Below, piece by piece: positions 12,966 to 25,030 of a stretch of DNA of 64,000 nucleotides; the first letter of the stretch is position 1; every line of letters begins with the position of its first letter. Position numbers and translations under genes: made by a program. This DNA comes from Diplolepis rosae (Eukaryota; Arthropoda; Insecta; Hymenoptera; Diplolepididae): assembly GCA_030998225.1 (NCBI GenBank), contig JAPYXD010000701.1:7238501-7302500 (forward strand). The letters run 5' to 3'. The notes below the pieces were generated by a model. The model did no database searches and was not told the DNA's origin. It was given only the letters and a program-made list of their open reading frames with translations.

Positions 12966-13087
12966 AGAATATTATGATCATGTAAAAAAATGTTACAAAT
13001 AAAATTTTTAAAATATCCCAAAATTTATTTTTATTTGTAACTTTTTTTTCAGTCTTGTTACCTTATTTTCCATTCTCAATAAGTTGA

Positions 13088-13333
13088 TGCACATTGTAAG
13101 GGACGAAATAAGAGACGAATCATGACAATTGATTAAAAAACAAAAAAGTTATTCAAAGTCAAAAAAAGGCAAACAAATGCCCAAAATTTTTAGTTTGAAA
13201 ATACATAAAGGTATTGGAATTTTCAAAAAATCCCAAAACCTTTCTAAATAAAGGTACTAAACATAAAAGAAATTATATGGAAGGACTAATCTCAAAAATA
13301 AAAATATTAAAGATGGCGGATCCCCTTAAGGGG
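13088..13333 (+). repeat. Family M repeat, copy 1
   Basis: Shares ATTGTAAGG, GAATCATGACAATT, AAAAATACATAAAGGT and AATCCCCTTAAG-type segments in the same order with 50666-50912. Copy 2 lies inside the mirr intron. Confidence 0.75.
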
Positions 13334-14022
13334 GTAGTCTCATGTAAATGCCTAAATTTGAAGTTTATTTCTGTAACTTTTTTTTGCAAGATAATAAAAT
13401 GCAATTATTGTAATTTTTTATGTGTTTTTATTGACGTCTAATATTGTATAAAAAATTCTTTTAGTCTATTTTACAATTTGTAGTGACTGGTTTTTACGGT
13501 CAAAGTGGATATCTAAAAAAAAGGCAGGTGACTAGTCATGGCGATTTCGTCAGGTTGGGTTATCCGATGCACAAAATTCAAAAAAATTATTGTCTTGCAG
13601 CTATGTCGCTCTCGTAGGTAGCATGTTTAAATATTTTTATTAGTAAATAACAAAATGTCTAACTGTAAGAAAAAAATTTCAAAAATCGTGATTTTTTTTA
13701 TTAAAAATTGTTTAAAAAAAATAAGAAATAATTATTAAAAATAAGTGATTCTGGTAGCAACGAGAACTATTAGTGTCTAGAATATTGTGTCAAAATTTCA
13801 ACCTAATCGTTCGGATAGATTTTTCGCTAGCACCACGACCGTTTGAGAAAATGTTTTGAGAAAAACGCGTTTAAAGTTTTTTAAAACAGAATTTTCGTAA
13901 AAAATGTATACTTACACTAATATATATATTTTTTTTTCAATATATTTTACTTCCATAATATGTAACAAACAAAAAAATTAATTTTTTGAAGTCGTCACAT
14001 GAGACAACCCTCTTAGGGGGGG
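13321..14022. repeat. Foldback element with CCCCTTAAGGGGGT ends
   Basis: CCTTAAGGGGGTAGTCTCATG near 13324-13344 is mirrored by CATGAGACAACCCTCTTAGG near 13998-14017. The 650 bp interior is AT-rich with no gene. Confidence 0.55.
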
Positions 14023-14028
14023 GGGGGG
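14016..14028 (+). repeat. 13-base G run
   Basis: Uninterrupted poly-G. A 14-base poly-C run lies at 14289-14302 on the same strand, so the pair could form a hairpin or an intramolecular quadruplex. Confidence 0.9.
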
Positions 14029-14029
14029 A

Positions 14030-14630
14030 GCAGATTCGGAAAATCGATTTTTTTTTCTCCACATTTTCTTGAAGTTTAACATTTCAAAAATGTTGTGTCA
14101 AAATTTCAAATCAATCGGAGCAAAACTCTCAAAATAATGCGCCCCTGAGTGACGCCTCCTTTATCTCCGAAACGACCACAGTTGCGTTTTTCTGAAAACC
14201 AATTTTTCGAAGTCCGTGAACACGATCCTGCAAAAACTACTCGACCGATTCTTTTCAAACATGGAACATACTTTATTGGTATAAAATACCCCCCCCCCCC
14301 CCACCCACACGGTATTTTTATTTTTCCATTTTCATATTAGGGTAGCTTTTCACCTAAAAAATGGCGGAAAATTTGGCGCGAAATCGCACTTTTTGCTTAA
14401 ATAGGCACAACGTATTTTTCAAAACACGTTTTGGGAAATGCTCTGTCACCGCCTTATTTTTCAATCTTTAATTACGAAAATTTAACTAAGTATTCTTCAG
14501 ATGATGCTTTATAATTTCAAAAAAGTTTGAATAAATTTGTTCAAGCTGTATCACCGTAAAAAATCAGCGAAAAAAGTGTTTTTTGTTTCAAATTATCCCT
14601 TACTCCCCCTTTAATTAATTTAATTAATTT
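14030..14630. other. Repeat-like AT-rich sequence, no gene
   Basis: Contains phrases such as GTCAAAATTTCAAATCAATC that resemble the nearby 13785-13815 stretch. This suggests degraded interspersed repeat. The open frame at 14149-14340 crosses the poly-C run and is not credible. Confidence 0.4.
14289..14302 (+). repeat. 14-base C run
   Basis: Uninterrupted poly-C, 260 bases from the poly-G run at 14016-14028. Length is likely polymorphic or sequencing-error-prone. Confidence 0.9.
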
Positions 14631-14633
14631 AAT

Positions 14634-15267
14634 CTACGAAAATTAGACCTCGGGCAAAAAAAGATAATTTTACTTTCATGAATAGCAATATTATTATTGA
14701 AGGGCTATTTTGGAAGAGAAAAGATTAATAACCATGAAAAAAATTTAAAATACAGAAAAATAATTTTATTAATAAATTTTATTTTTGCCCCAACTTTTTT
14801 TCTTATCGCTTCTTACCAAATTTTAAAAAATTATGCGATTTTAATAAATTACAAATAACTTTTTTAAGAAAAAGATTCCCTACAACTTAAACATTTCTAA
14901 TTTTCGAAAATGAATAAATTATTATCAAATTCAGCAATTTGTTTATAAAAATTTCGTTTTGGAAAATGTTTTTTTAATGGTTTCAGCCATTAAAGAATTT
15001 ATTTTTAAGAGCCAGAAACGGTGAAGTTGTGGGAAATATTTTCTCTGACAAAATGATTCATGATTTATTAGAATCGCATAATTTTTTAAAATTTGGTAAG
15101 AAACGATAAGAAAAAAAATTGGGGCAAAAATAAAATTTATTTTTCTGTGTTTCAAATTTTTTTTCATTTTAAATAATCTTTTCTCTTTAAAAATAGCCCT
15201 TCAATAATAATATTGCTATTCTTGAAAGCAAAATTATCTATTTTTGCCTGAGGTCTAATTTTCGTGG
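14634..15267. repeat. 634 bp foldback element
   Basis: The left arm starts AAAATTAGACCTCGGGCAAA (about 14638) and runs to about 14850. It is mirrored by about 15060-15267, ending TTTGCCTGAGGTCTAATTTT. Inside the arms GCCCTTCAATAATAATATTG and GGTAAGAA.CGATAAGAAAAA are well matched. The spacer is about 200 bp. No gene. Confidence 0.85.
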
Positions 15268-16172
15268 ATGAAAACTACCTTAAGAGAAAGCTTTCATGAT
15301 TATTTTGGTCCAAATGTGGTCATTTTTATATTTGAGAATTGGAATTAAACATATAAGAGTACTTCAACTCTTCGTTAAATCGAATCTGGACAAGCTGCTT
15401 TGAACGTTCGGAGTCCTCTTAAAGTCCATTATCAGAATGAAAGGAGGTATCTCGTTTGAAAATGATATTTCAGGGTCATCAAGGATCTGAAGTAGGTGAG
15501 AATAAGCACCTTATACGCTACACCTTGAAACGAGATCTAAGAACCTGGACTCTCGTTCGGCAAGATGTAAATTACACCAGTCAGAAGAAATACTGCGCAG
15601 GCATGAGACACAGTCCTCTAATCCTGTAAACATCCTTAGAATTACTATGTGGGAGGACATTAAAGGGTCGTTTGGATAATTAAATAAGTCATATCACCAC
15701 GGGTTGCTACAACCAAACTCAGCATGCCTGCTGATGATTCCCGACCAGAATCTAGATCCACTGCTGATTCTTTCTTCATTTTTATTTTATTTCTTTTGCC
15801 TTTCGGTCTCTTCTTCGATGCTCTCTTCTTCCACTCATCTTTTCAAACTTTTTGCCTTCAATGTCGTATATTTATACTTATGCTCGAGGCTTGAGAAGAT
15901 TCTCCCCAACAGTTAGTCATCAGCACGCGCTGCTGGGTGACAGACTGTGACGACTGAGTGGCGATTATTATGCTGTAGCAATCAGTATCTCGTTGTCAGA
16001 TTTGATTATTAATACTTATGGAATCCTTTCTAAATGATGGCGTCTGAACTTCAGTACTTTTAAATTAATGACAGTTGATTTTACGGTTTTCAAATAACTA
16101 ATGTGTTGATTTTTATTATTCAAAAGAAGTAATGTTAACGAATTGATGATTTTCTGAAGTATAGTCTTTTTT
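15268..16172. other. Unique intergenic sequence
   Basis: The moderately complex part at 15360-15980 contains CTCGTTTGAAAATGATATTT and other non-repeated sequence. Open frames of 60-75 codons lack recognisable features. Confidence 0.35.
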
Positions 16173-17531
16173 ACATTCTCATCATGGATGAGAAGGTATT
16201 GGTTTTATGTGAAAAATGACTTTCGAAATTTTCATCAAATCTTTACGTTTTGAGACCCCCTGAGTCAGAAAAAATGGTTTTTACGAAAGTGTCTGTCTGT
16301 CTGTAGGTCGTGTGCGGCATAACTCTCGATAGAATTATCAGATTGAATTGAGCTTTGGTACACTTTATCGGAGCCAAAAAAGTAAGGACAAGTTCGTTAA
16401 CCAGCCACATCCAATCAAAATTAAGGTATTGAGCACTACTTTTGTGTTTTTGAAAATAATTTTTTGAAAAAATCAAAAATTTCAATACTGGTTTTAGATA
16501 GTGCTCATAAATGTCTAAAAATTATCCTGATAACATTTTTTGATTAAATCAAAATTAGAAATGTTACAGCATATTCAAATTCGAAAAAAGTCAATATCAA
16601 AATTCCATTTTCCAGTTAAATTATACGAGATACGAAAAAACGTTATCATACAATATTATTGAATACATAAAGACCTACAAATTTGAATTGTAACATTTTT
16701 TCATAAGATGCATATTTTTCTTTTTAATTAAAAAAAAAACTATTGAAAATCCAAAATTCAATTTTTTAACAATAATATGTAAAATAAGAAAAAAACGTAA
16801 GAATACAATGTTGTTAGTTTCAAAAAGATCTACAAGTTTTGTCTCACACAGTTTCTGATAAAAGATATATTTTTCGTTTCAATTCCAAAAAATACGATTA
16901 AAATTCAAAAATTCCATTTTTTAGACAAAATATGTGAGATACAAAAAAAACTTTGAGATGAAAAATTGTTTGGCTAAATAAGGTCTACACATTCTTATCG
17001 AGAAATTTCTCGACAGGATGTATATTTTAATTTTTTGATTTTTAATATTGAAAAAATTCGATTTGTTTCACCAAAATATGTGAGATACGAAATAAGCGTT
17101 GTTCTGCAAAATCGTTTCCTTAAATAAAGTCTACGATTGTTTTTCCTTTTTGAGATATTTGGAAGAAAATAAATTTATCAATAATCATGTAATTTATTAA
17201 AAAGTTACAAAAATGCATACAGAAAATCGAGCGCAAAGCGCGAGCGCCATGATGAGAATGTGTTCCTTAAGGCCGATAGAGCCTTAAGTAAATTGAATTT
17301 CCTGTTTCACTTAAATTCATGACTTCGAGAAAATGACTAATTTACATCATCTTTAATATCATTAAATTGGTTTGAGCTTCAGTATTAAATTATAAGAAAT
17401 AAACTTAAACGTATGCCAAGAGCACAAGACCGAGCGCGAAGCGCGACGATCGAATCGCGCGCCCTAGGCGCGCTCAAACTTGCGAGCGAAGCGCGCAATG
17501 AGAATGTGCCCGCGAAGCGGGCAGATTTTTT
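16173..17531 (-). repeat. Family P repeat, copy 2
   Basis: Starts ACATTCTCATCATGGATGAG and carries (CTGT)n at about 16290. It ends with GCGCGCCCTAGGCGCGC-like sequence, the perfect hairpin GCCCGC-GAA-GCGGGC (17508-17522) and a T run (17526-17532). The inverted orientation relative to copy 1 is clear. The peptide at 16243-16485 recurs in other copies but overlaps the simple repeat and lacks coding evidence. Confidence 0.88.
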
Positions 17532-17574
17532 TAAATTCAGATGGCTTCTGAATTCATCAGATCTGAACTTTAAT

Positions 17575-17965
17575 ATAATAAATCAAATGATCCATGGCGT
17601 AAGTTTCGGATTGAGATTCAATCCGAGGGTATAAGAGATATTCCGAGCCATTCCGAACCAATCCGAAAAACGTTTTGTGTCTTGTTTAATGATAAACGGT
17701 TTAGAATCAATCCGACTTAATTCGATCCATTCTGCTTCAATCTGAGGCATCAATTCGAATGAATCCGAGCTTGGATTAATATAAACAGAACTTTTAATCC
17801 GAATGGATCCGAGGTTGGAATGATTCGGATTGAAAACTTGGTTTGGATTCATTCAGATCGATGGCTCGAATCGAAGCGGAATGAATCGGAGTAAGTTAGA
17901 TTGATTTTTTACCGTTTTTTCATTAAACGAGCTACAACACGTTTTTTGGATCGGTTCGGAAATGG
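17575..17965. repeat. ATCCGAA-rich foldback
   Basis: AATCCGAA/TTCGGATT motifs are dense. CAATCCGAAAAACGTTTTGT near 17662 is mirrored by CACGTTTTTTGGATCGGTTC near 17939. Related sequence recurs at 25290-25700 and 36430-36770. Confidence 0.65.
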
Positions 17966-18370
17966 GGCGTTTTATATGAAAGGCAAAAGTCAAGTCATCG
18001 ATTTTCATTATTTTTGGTTATTTTGTAGTGATTGGGGTACTAAACAATGGTGCTAAATTATTTTGCAAAATTTTCAATATTTTAAATGTTATTAACAATT
18101 GAACATTTTGGACCTTTTTTCGTGATTTTATAATTCAAACTCTGTTAGTCGTACAAAAACATGTTCTAATACAAAAGTACGCAGAAAACATTGAATTTTG
18201 ATAAAGTAAAAAAAAATTTACAAAATTCTTGATTTTGTATTGTTTATTTTTTTTAAAATTTTATTTCACAAGTCGTGTTATTTGTTATACTAGAGTAAAA
18301 AAATTTTGAATTTAAAATTCTCGACGCGTCACGTAATATTTTAATAAAATTTAGGAATATTTATAAATAT
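17966..18370. other. AT-rich unique stretch
   Basis: No gene or repeat recognised. Confidence 0.4.
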
Positions 18371-18430
18371 TCAAATATTGTTGATGTTCTTAGTTGGCTT
18401 TAGGGTCCAGAAAAAATGTAACTCATATAA

Positions 18431-18839
18431 GTCCTGTTTCATTAATATTTATAGAAATAGAAATATTTTAGGTTTTTAAAATTTGTTTATAGATCACTGT
18501 CTTTATTTGAAATTTTATGACTTTTTCGTACCATGTTTGACCCCAGGGTAGAACCCAGGTAAAAAATTCTAAAAATATTTTGATAAGTTAGCAAAATACT
18601 TAAATACCTAATTAATTTCAGAGTTATTAATATTTTTCAAAAATATCCTCATTTGACGTTTTTTGCAATATATTTTTATAAAATTAACATTTTACCTTAA
18701 GCTTCGGCTCATTAGATGCAAAATTGTACTAACTTTCATGCTATCATGAAGAAAAAAATTCCAACTTCTTATTATAAAAATTATGGCACTTTAGGAATAG
18801 CTGAAACAACAGATGAACAAATAATTTCGACCAGTAGTG
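18431..18839. mobile_element. Fragment of the Tc1-like composite family
   Basis: The right end reads CATGCTATCATGAAG, AGCTGAAACAAC and AATAATTTCGACCAGTAGTG, then TA (18840-18841). This matches the terminal repeat of the 191-4644 element. TTGACCCCAGGGTAGAACCC (18538) matches 480-560 inverted. The left end is replaced by H1 sequence. Confidence 0.75.
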
Positions 18840-19024
18840 TATTTTAAGTCAATGCTAAATAACTTCTCAATATATTTTTCTATTCTTTGAAAAAATTGTT
18901 ATTTTTGTTAATAGTGGAACAGGACTTATATCGACCCTTAGTATTAATATTCAAATATTGTTGATGTTCTTAGTTGGCTTTAGGGTCCAGAAAAAATGTA
19001 ACTCAAAGTTTCATGTTTTCAAAC

Positions 19025-19053
19025 GTTTCGACTCAGATTGGAGTCCTCATCAG
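19025..19053 (-). ncRNA. Hammerhead-ribozyme-like core (H1)
   Basis: The minus strand has CTGATGAG, stem II GACTC/GAGTC, then GAAACGTT. TTCTCA and TGAAAA flanks give a weak stem I with one mismatch. The catalytic core bases CTGATGA and GAA are intact. Confidence 0.45.
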
Positions 19054-19079
19054 TGAGAATTTATTTCTATAAAAAATAC

Positions 19080-20160
19080 AAAGGAAGAAACTTAAAAAAA
19101 TTGCACGTGTGACCGATGAACATTGTAGTAAAAAATGTTATACAGAATTGCGAGTGTAAAATATAAAATTGGTCTAAATAACTACATTTGCAAAAAAAAA
19201 ATGAAACTATAACAAACCAAAAATTTCTGTAAAAATACTATACGGGGAGAACATTAAAAGAATTGCACGTGTGACGGATAAACATTGTGGTAAAATGATA
19301 TAAATGAATTATACATGTGAAAGTGTAAAATTAATCTAAATAACTAAATTTGCAAAAAAAAGTGAAAAATGTAACCAAAAAAAATTTTTTCTATAAAAAT
19401 ACGAAGTGAAGAAACTTAAAGTTTACGCGTGTGACGGATAAACATTGTGGTAAAAACGGTCTAGATGAATTGAACATGTGGAAATATAAAATTGGTCTAA
19501 ATAACCAAATTTACAAGAAAATAAAACTTAGCAAAGATTTTTTGAGTAAAAATTACTAAGGGGAGGAACTTAAAAAATATAGAACGTGTGACGGATAAAA
19601 ATTATGGTAAAAACCGATATAAATGAATTGTCCATGTGACATACTATAAGAAATTGGTCTAAAACTAAATTTTCAAAAAAATATTAAAAACTGTGCAAGA
19701 AAATGTTTTTTATCAAAATCCAAAAATTTGCACTTGTGACGGATAACCAATATAAAAAACAATATAAATCTATTGCATATGTAAAAACTGTAAAACTGTA
19801 AAAATTGTTCTAAAAAAACTAAATTCAATGAAATAAAAACATGGACAAAAAATCTAACAAAATTGTGAACTATCAAAATAAAATATATCTGACAAAATTG
19901 TGAACTATCAAAATAAAATATCACCAAAAAACAGAAAACTAACCTGTTATTTGTTTAAGTAAAAAACGATATTAATGAATTGTACATGTGATATACTATG
20001 AAGTTGGTCTAAAGTAAATTTTCAAAAAAATAAACACTGTACAAAGAACTTTTTCTATAAACATACAAAGAGAAGAGACTCTAAAAAATTGCACGTGTGA
20101 CGGATAAAACCTTGTGCAAAACGATATAAATCAGTTAGACATGTGAAACGAACAGTGAAT
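19080..20160 (-). repeat. Degenerate ~145-165 bp tandem units within H1
   Basis: GTGTGACGGATAAACATTGT-type segments recur near 19098, 19261, 19425, 19580, 19728 and 20090. TATAAATGAATTG..CATGTGAAA and AAATTGGTCTAAATAACTAA recur between them. Unit length is about 145-165 bp, with decay toward the right end. Confidence 0.85.
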
Positions 20161-20360
20161 AAAAGTCTAAAAAAACCCCTGAACTCATCACAATAAAATA
20201 TCACCAAAAAACAAGAACTGACCTGTTATATGATTAAGTAGACGGACATTGTTAGTGAAAAAATAATTGGAGTGACACAATCACAAATCTCGTTTATTCT
20301 TTTTTCCTTCTTTTATTGCGTCGCGAACAAGGTGACGACATAATTTTTGTAAAAATAAAC

Positions 20361-21130
20361 CTATCCCTACGGATTTTTCTTCAAAACTGAGTTGCATTTG
20401 GCAACAGACTTGGAAAAAGATTGGTAAAGTAAAGTGGAGGGTGAATTTTTTTTCTTGGAGAGTATCATAGCCTGTAAATTTAATTTTTTTCACTATCAAT
20501 TTTTTTTAAAAATTGGGAAAAATGCGTGTATAGATATTAATAAAATTACCGGTAACTAATTTGATCAACGAGAGAAGAATTAAATGAGGGCTAAAAGTTC
20601 ATCGACCAGGGATAAAATATAGAAGACATCTTCCTTTCCGATTTGCAGTCTTGGGATCAAATGTTTGATGCAGCCGCTCTCCGCCGTGGGTCCCGGATGC
20701 GCCGGCTATCTATTGTTCCTGAATAAACCATCGTACGACCAAATACTCAAGGCAAGTTGTAACTCTTCAGCATTTCGGGCGGCTTCGAGATTACCTTGAA
20801 AAAAGGTCGGGACTTCTTAGTCGCAGATCTCTTTATTCCCTTAGGGTTGTATTGGGGGCATCTTACGGTTTCCAGTTCGGATTAGATCAATGGAATCAGT
20901 ATATCAGCAAAATGACTTCGCGTTTTCGACCAGCTCTGCTTCACCGCTATCAATATCGTTATCCACTGAATAAGTTACATTAATGATAATATAAGACGAC
21001 ATGAATAATATCAAAGAGATATCTGATTCTATTCGTGGCTTCCATCATTAAACATAAAACCTACTCACTGCTATTATTCCAATTTATCAACCAAAAACAA
21101 TAATCAGCAGAGTTAAATTTAATAGGTTTC
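20361..21130. other. Unique sequence with a GC-richer core
   Basis: The 20630-20960 stretch is non-repetitive and richer in GC (for example GCCGCTCTCCGCCGTGGGTC). It could be regulatory; no gene is recognised. Confidence 0.3.
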
Positions 21131-21406
21131 ACTCCCTAAATCAGAAACAGTGAAAAACGACTATTTTGAATGTTATAAGTCTTCCACATAGAATCAGTGA
21201 AATTTAACTAATATTACTAGGGAAACTCACTGATTGAGAAGCGAATTTCACTGTTGGCCAGTATATTTCACTGATTAACCAATGAATTTCCCTGGTGGAA
21301 TCAGGTAAATTCCACTGATTTCTATGTGGAAGACTTATAACATTCGAAACAGTGGTTTTTCACTGTTGATCAGTGAGTTCGTACTGTTTCGGCTTTAGGA
21401 AGCAGG
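21131..21406. mobile_element. Palindromic MITE related to the CTCTCTAAATC family
   Basis: The ends CTCCCTAAATCAGAAACAGT and (inverted) CTTCCTAAAGCCGAAACAGT match. ATGTTATAAGTCTTCCACAT is mirrored by ATGTGGAAGACTTATAACAT. Many CACTGA/TCAGTG motifs, as in the copies near 56.5, 60.4 and 62.6 kb. Confidence 0.8.
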
Positions 21407-21595
21407 TGTTGCTATAGTTATAACAATAATGGAACTTTTTGTACCATTATTTTGTACCAAGAGACTTTTTGTTTCAACAAATGACAAAACTGTATTATTG
21501 TATTTATACAAAACTATTGAAAGTGTGGAAATAATTGTCAAAAGGTCAATTTATCGTATAAAAAATAGTTCAAGAAACTTTACTCAACTTTTAAG

Positions 21596-21773
21596 CAAAG
21601 TGGGAATATATCGACAAGCTGGAGATTATTTAATAGTTTTGTGATGATTTGTGACGTACATTTTGAAACTTTAGGATACATTTTTAAAGTGTACCAAACT
21701 GTGATACATTCTTTAACATTTGGTACGTCACAATTGCAATAATCTTCAACTTGTCCATATGTTCCAACTTTAT
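21596..21773. repeat. Small imperfect inverted repeat
   Basis: AAAGTGGGAATATATCGACA with AGCTGGAGATTATT (21598-21631) is mirrored by AATAATCTTCAACTTGTCCA with TATGTTCCAACTTT (about 21738-21771). The spacer is about 100 bp. Confidence 0.6.
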
Positions 21774-22215
21774 TATTTATACTCTTCATAAATATTCAGT
21801 TCCAACACTTATGAAGATTTCAGTAGATTGCATCGATCATCAGACATGACGAAAAATGAAAGAATGGTTTTAGACTCAATGTTCTTGAAGCTTTTTCAAA
21901 AAATGCTATTTCAATTTTGAAAATTTTTAATTTACATTCTGAAAATGATCAAATTGTACAATACAGTTATCTACATTTCCTATGATTAGAAAATATCCAA
22001 TTGCAAACATTTTTAAGATAAAAATTGTTCAATTTTGAATCTCTCAATTGAAAAGTAGTTCAAAAATAATTTACTCAGAAGAAACTAATTATTTCATTAA
22101 TATTTCATCACAAAATCAACTTTAACTCTGAATAGAGTTTTACAGAAAAACTGTTTCCATTAGTTTATTTAAAAAGTAATCATTTCTCATAGACGGAGCC
22201 ATTTTTTACCATTAG
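21774..22215. other. AT-rich unique stretch
   Basis: Nothing recognised. Confidence 0.4.
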
Positions 22216-23332
22216 TACACGGAGGAAAAATATCTGTTGCATTTACTGAGCCCATAAGTTAAAATAGTGATGGCATAAAATTTCTGTACATTTAACAGAT
22301 AAGTAGTATAGACTGATTCCATTTCCATTTAGTCAGGCCTTATAAGCTGACATTTTATTTTTACCCAAAATGAACGTATAATGTTCCTAAAACGATTTAA
22401 TTGGAGACGTGTTTTTTGTTATTGCGCAAAAATTGTTTCTTCGCGAATTATGAGAATTTTCATGCAGACTGTCAAAACTGATTTTTTGTCTGCCGTACAA
22501 CGTAAGTTAGCCTTGTCGGTATCGTTTTGCATGCAGAAAGTTGATTTTCCCGCACAAGTGTGGTAAAATGTTAAATGTGCGGATAATTGAATCAAACTTA
22601 GAATTTTACCGCACTAGTGCGGAAAAATCAACGTTACGCACGCAAAACGACGTTACGAGGAACCTCGGCTCGACTCGCTCTTGCGTTAAAATACGCCTTT
22701 CCGCACTTGATAGGAAATATGCTATTCCCGGTTAACCAATAGAAAATATTTTTTTAAATCGGTATAACTTGAGCAAATGTTAACCGATTTTGACGATTTT
22801 TGTGCATAAATTCTCAGGAGAGATCGTCATTCACGATTATCATAGTAATTGCCATCTTTTTACTAAGTTATGAATGTTATTCATAAATTTCCATTGGCTA
22901 TCCTGGAAAATCAGTTTTGACAGCCTGCACGAAAATTCTCATGATTCGCTAAAAAAATTTGTTTGCGCAAAAACAAAAAACACGTGTCCAATTAAATCGT
23001 TTTAGGAACATTATACGGTCATTTTGAGTCAAAATAAAATGTCGACTTGTAAGGCCTGATTGAATTTAAATGGAATGTCTCATAACAGTAGAATTCATAG
23101 CTTTTTTGTAAACATAAATTTAGATGCATATTACAGAAATACATGTGGAATAACATCTAAAAAAAAATTCCTTGTTATGTAAATTTAACAGGCATTTCTG
23201 TAATATTTATCGAAATTTATGTTTACAAAAAAGCGGTGAATTCTACTGAAATATCTGTTAAATCCACAGACATTTTATGTCGTCACTACTTTAACCTATC
23301 GACTCAGTAAATTCAACAGATATTTTTCTACT
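22216..23332. repeat. 1.1 kb foldback element
   Basis: The arms 22216-~22500 and ~22910-23332 are inverted copies. For example AATATCTGTTGCATTTACTG pairs with CAGTAAATTCAACAGATATT, and AAAACGATTTAATTGGA pairs with TCCAATTAAATCGTTTT. The right arm has a ~170 bp internal duplication. The centre has GC-richer CCGCAC/GTGCGG motifs (CGCACTAGTGCG near 22612). Confidence 0.85.
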
Positions 23333-25030
23333 AGCATATAAGGAAATTCAAAAGTTACTCCGGCATGTTTTTTTCAATTATTAGAAAATATATATTAATT
23401 TAAGATGCTGTTATGTTAGTATGCACAATATGAATTTTTGAAACTAAATCACAGAATTCCGCACATTCAAACCTAAAATTCAAAACTTTAATATAGTTTT
23501 GCGATTTATTGAAACAAAAAATTACTCAGTGTGTATAACTGTAACACAGATGCAATGATATTTCAACTGCAATGTTACCTAACACTTATATAACATTTCG
23601 AAATTGAAGTCGAATCTGTATCACTATAAACTCGAAACCTTCTCAACGTCGAAACAAAACTGTAATTCAAAATTTCAAGAATCCAAAACAATTCGAACCC
23701 TTAAAATACATCTGTGGCTCGCCTTTGTCAGAGACGCCGCTTAGTCCTACATTCACGGCGCAGAGCGAAATAATTAAAGCATCATTAATAGTTGTTCAAC
23801 AACTGGACCAATTGAAGTAACATTTTTCAGAAAACTTATGTGGACCCTAATAAATATTTCATCCGCTGGAAGTTTATTCTAGCTTGAATTTACGTATAGA
23901 GACTTTGCGATTGAAAATATTCAAACAAATATTTATAACACTGTTCAGACAAAAATTATTAACTTTCTTTAATCCAAATAAATATTAATTTTGATTTTAC
24001 TATCATTTTCATATTAGTTTAATAAATTACCCCTATAAAGTTTGAAGTCAAAATACCGAAGTCTCTCGGATTTAGAGCGAGTTGAAGTGAAAAAAACAAC
24101 GAAAAGCGTCATTTCTCAAAAAATGTGTTTTTTGCAATTATTTTGGAAACAACAAAAGTGACAACTTTTTAGAAGGGGAAAGAAAGATGCGCAATAAAAT
24201 TTCCTATAAGGACATAAGTCAGGAGCCAAATGAAAGCCGCAGACAAATTTTATATCCCTTTTTTCGATGCGGCGGGTCAATTTTTCATTTTAAAGACTTT
24301 TTCTGGTAATTATATTATTTATTTTAGTATTTCGAGAGTTCTAATTTTTTCGGCTTCTTGAAATTATAAATGATATAACAGATGTGATTGTATTCTTGAA
24401 TCGATTTACTTTCTTTCCATTGCCAAACTTTATACGAAGGAAGAAACACAAATTTTCATGAAGAATGGTTCTAATGAATTGAACGTCAAGAGTGCAATCA
24501 AGGAGATTTCAAATTACAGAATTAATTAGAGATAAAGACCTGGGTTAAACTTTCGAAGAAGAGGTATTTCAGATCGCGTTCAACAACAGTATTTCATTCG
24601 CTGGAGTACGATGCTGAGAAGTCGTTTTTAAAGACATCAAAGAGATTTTGCCAAAGCAGCCGGATGTCCGGCTGGTGGCACATCGCGGAATTCTAAGGGA
24701 GGTAAGGGGGAAAGAAAAGCTGTGATACTCAAATTCGTCCGGGTTGAGCGTTACTTGTCGGCTGGCAAGTACGACATAAGTCACCTACTAAATTAGTGGG
24801 TAAAGAAGCGACGCATAATTCACTGTGGAGTTAATTGGCGAGCGTTTTCACGCCAGCCGCGTCTGTCAAAGAGGCTAAACTTCACAACATAACGAGAAAC
24901 TCTCGTTGTATTATACTATTACAGTCAATGCAGAATAGCTATATAAGTCTGAACATTATTCCTTTTGATGCAGCAAAACCTGGATGTTATAAATTTTGAA
25001 ACTTGAAGAATTTATATTATTTTTTTTTAA
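23333..25030. other. Unique sequence, candidate regulatory core at 24560-24900
   Basis: Mostly AT-rich. 24560-24900 is more complex (CCAAAGCAGCCGGATGTCCG, CACGCCAGCCGCGTCTGTCA). The minus-strand open frame at 24569-24784 does not resemble a known protein. Confidence 0.3.

Larger units (their letters stand above)
18916..20360 (-). repeat. Family H1 repeat, long copy with tandem units
   Basis: Begins GGACTTATATCGACCCTTAG, then TTGGCTTTAGGGTCCAG, the hammerhead-like core at 19025-19053 and a tandem array. It ends with GACGGACATT...GTGACACAATCACAAATC and GTCGCGAACAAGG. The same order of segments occurs at 37600-38505. Confidence 0.85.

Noticed and set aside
21388..21406. GTTTCGG suggesting another hammerhead core
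   Set aside because: No CTGANGA and no stem II beside it; it is the end of a MITE.
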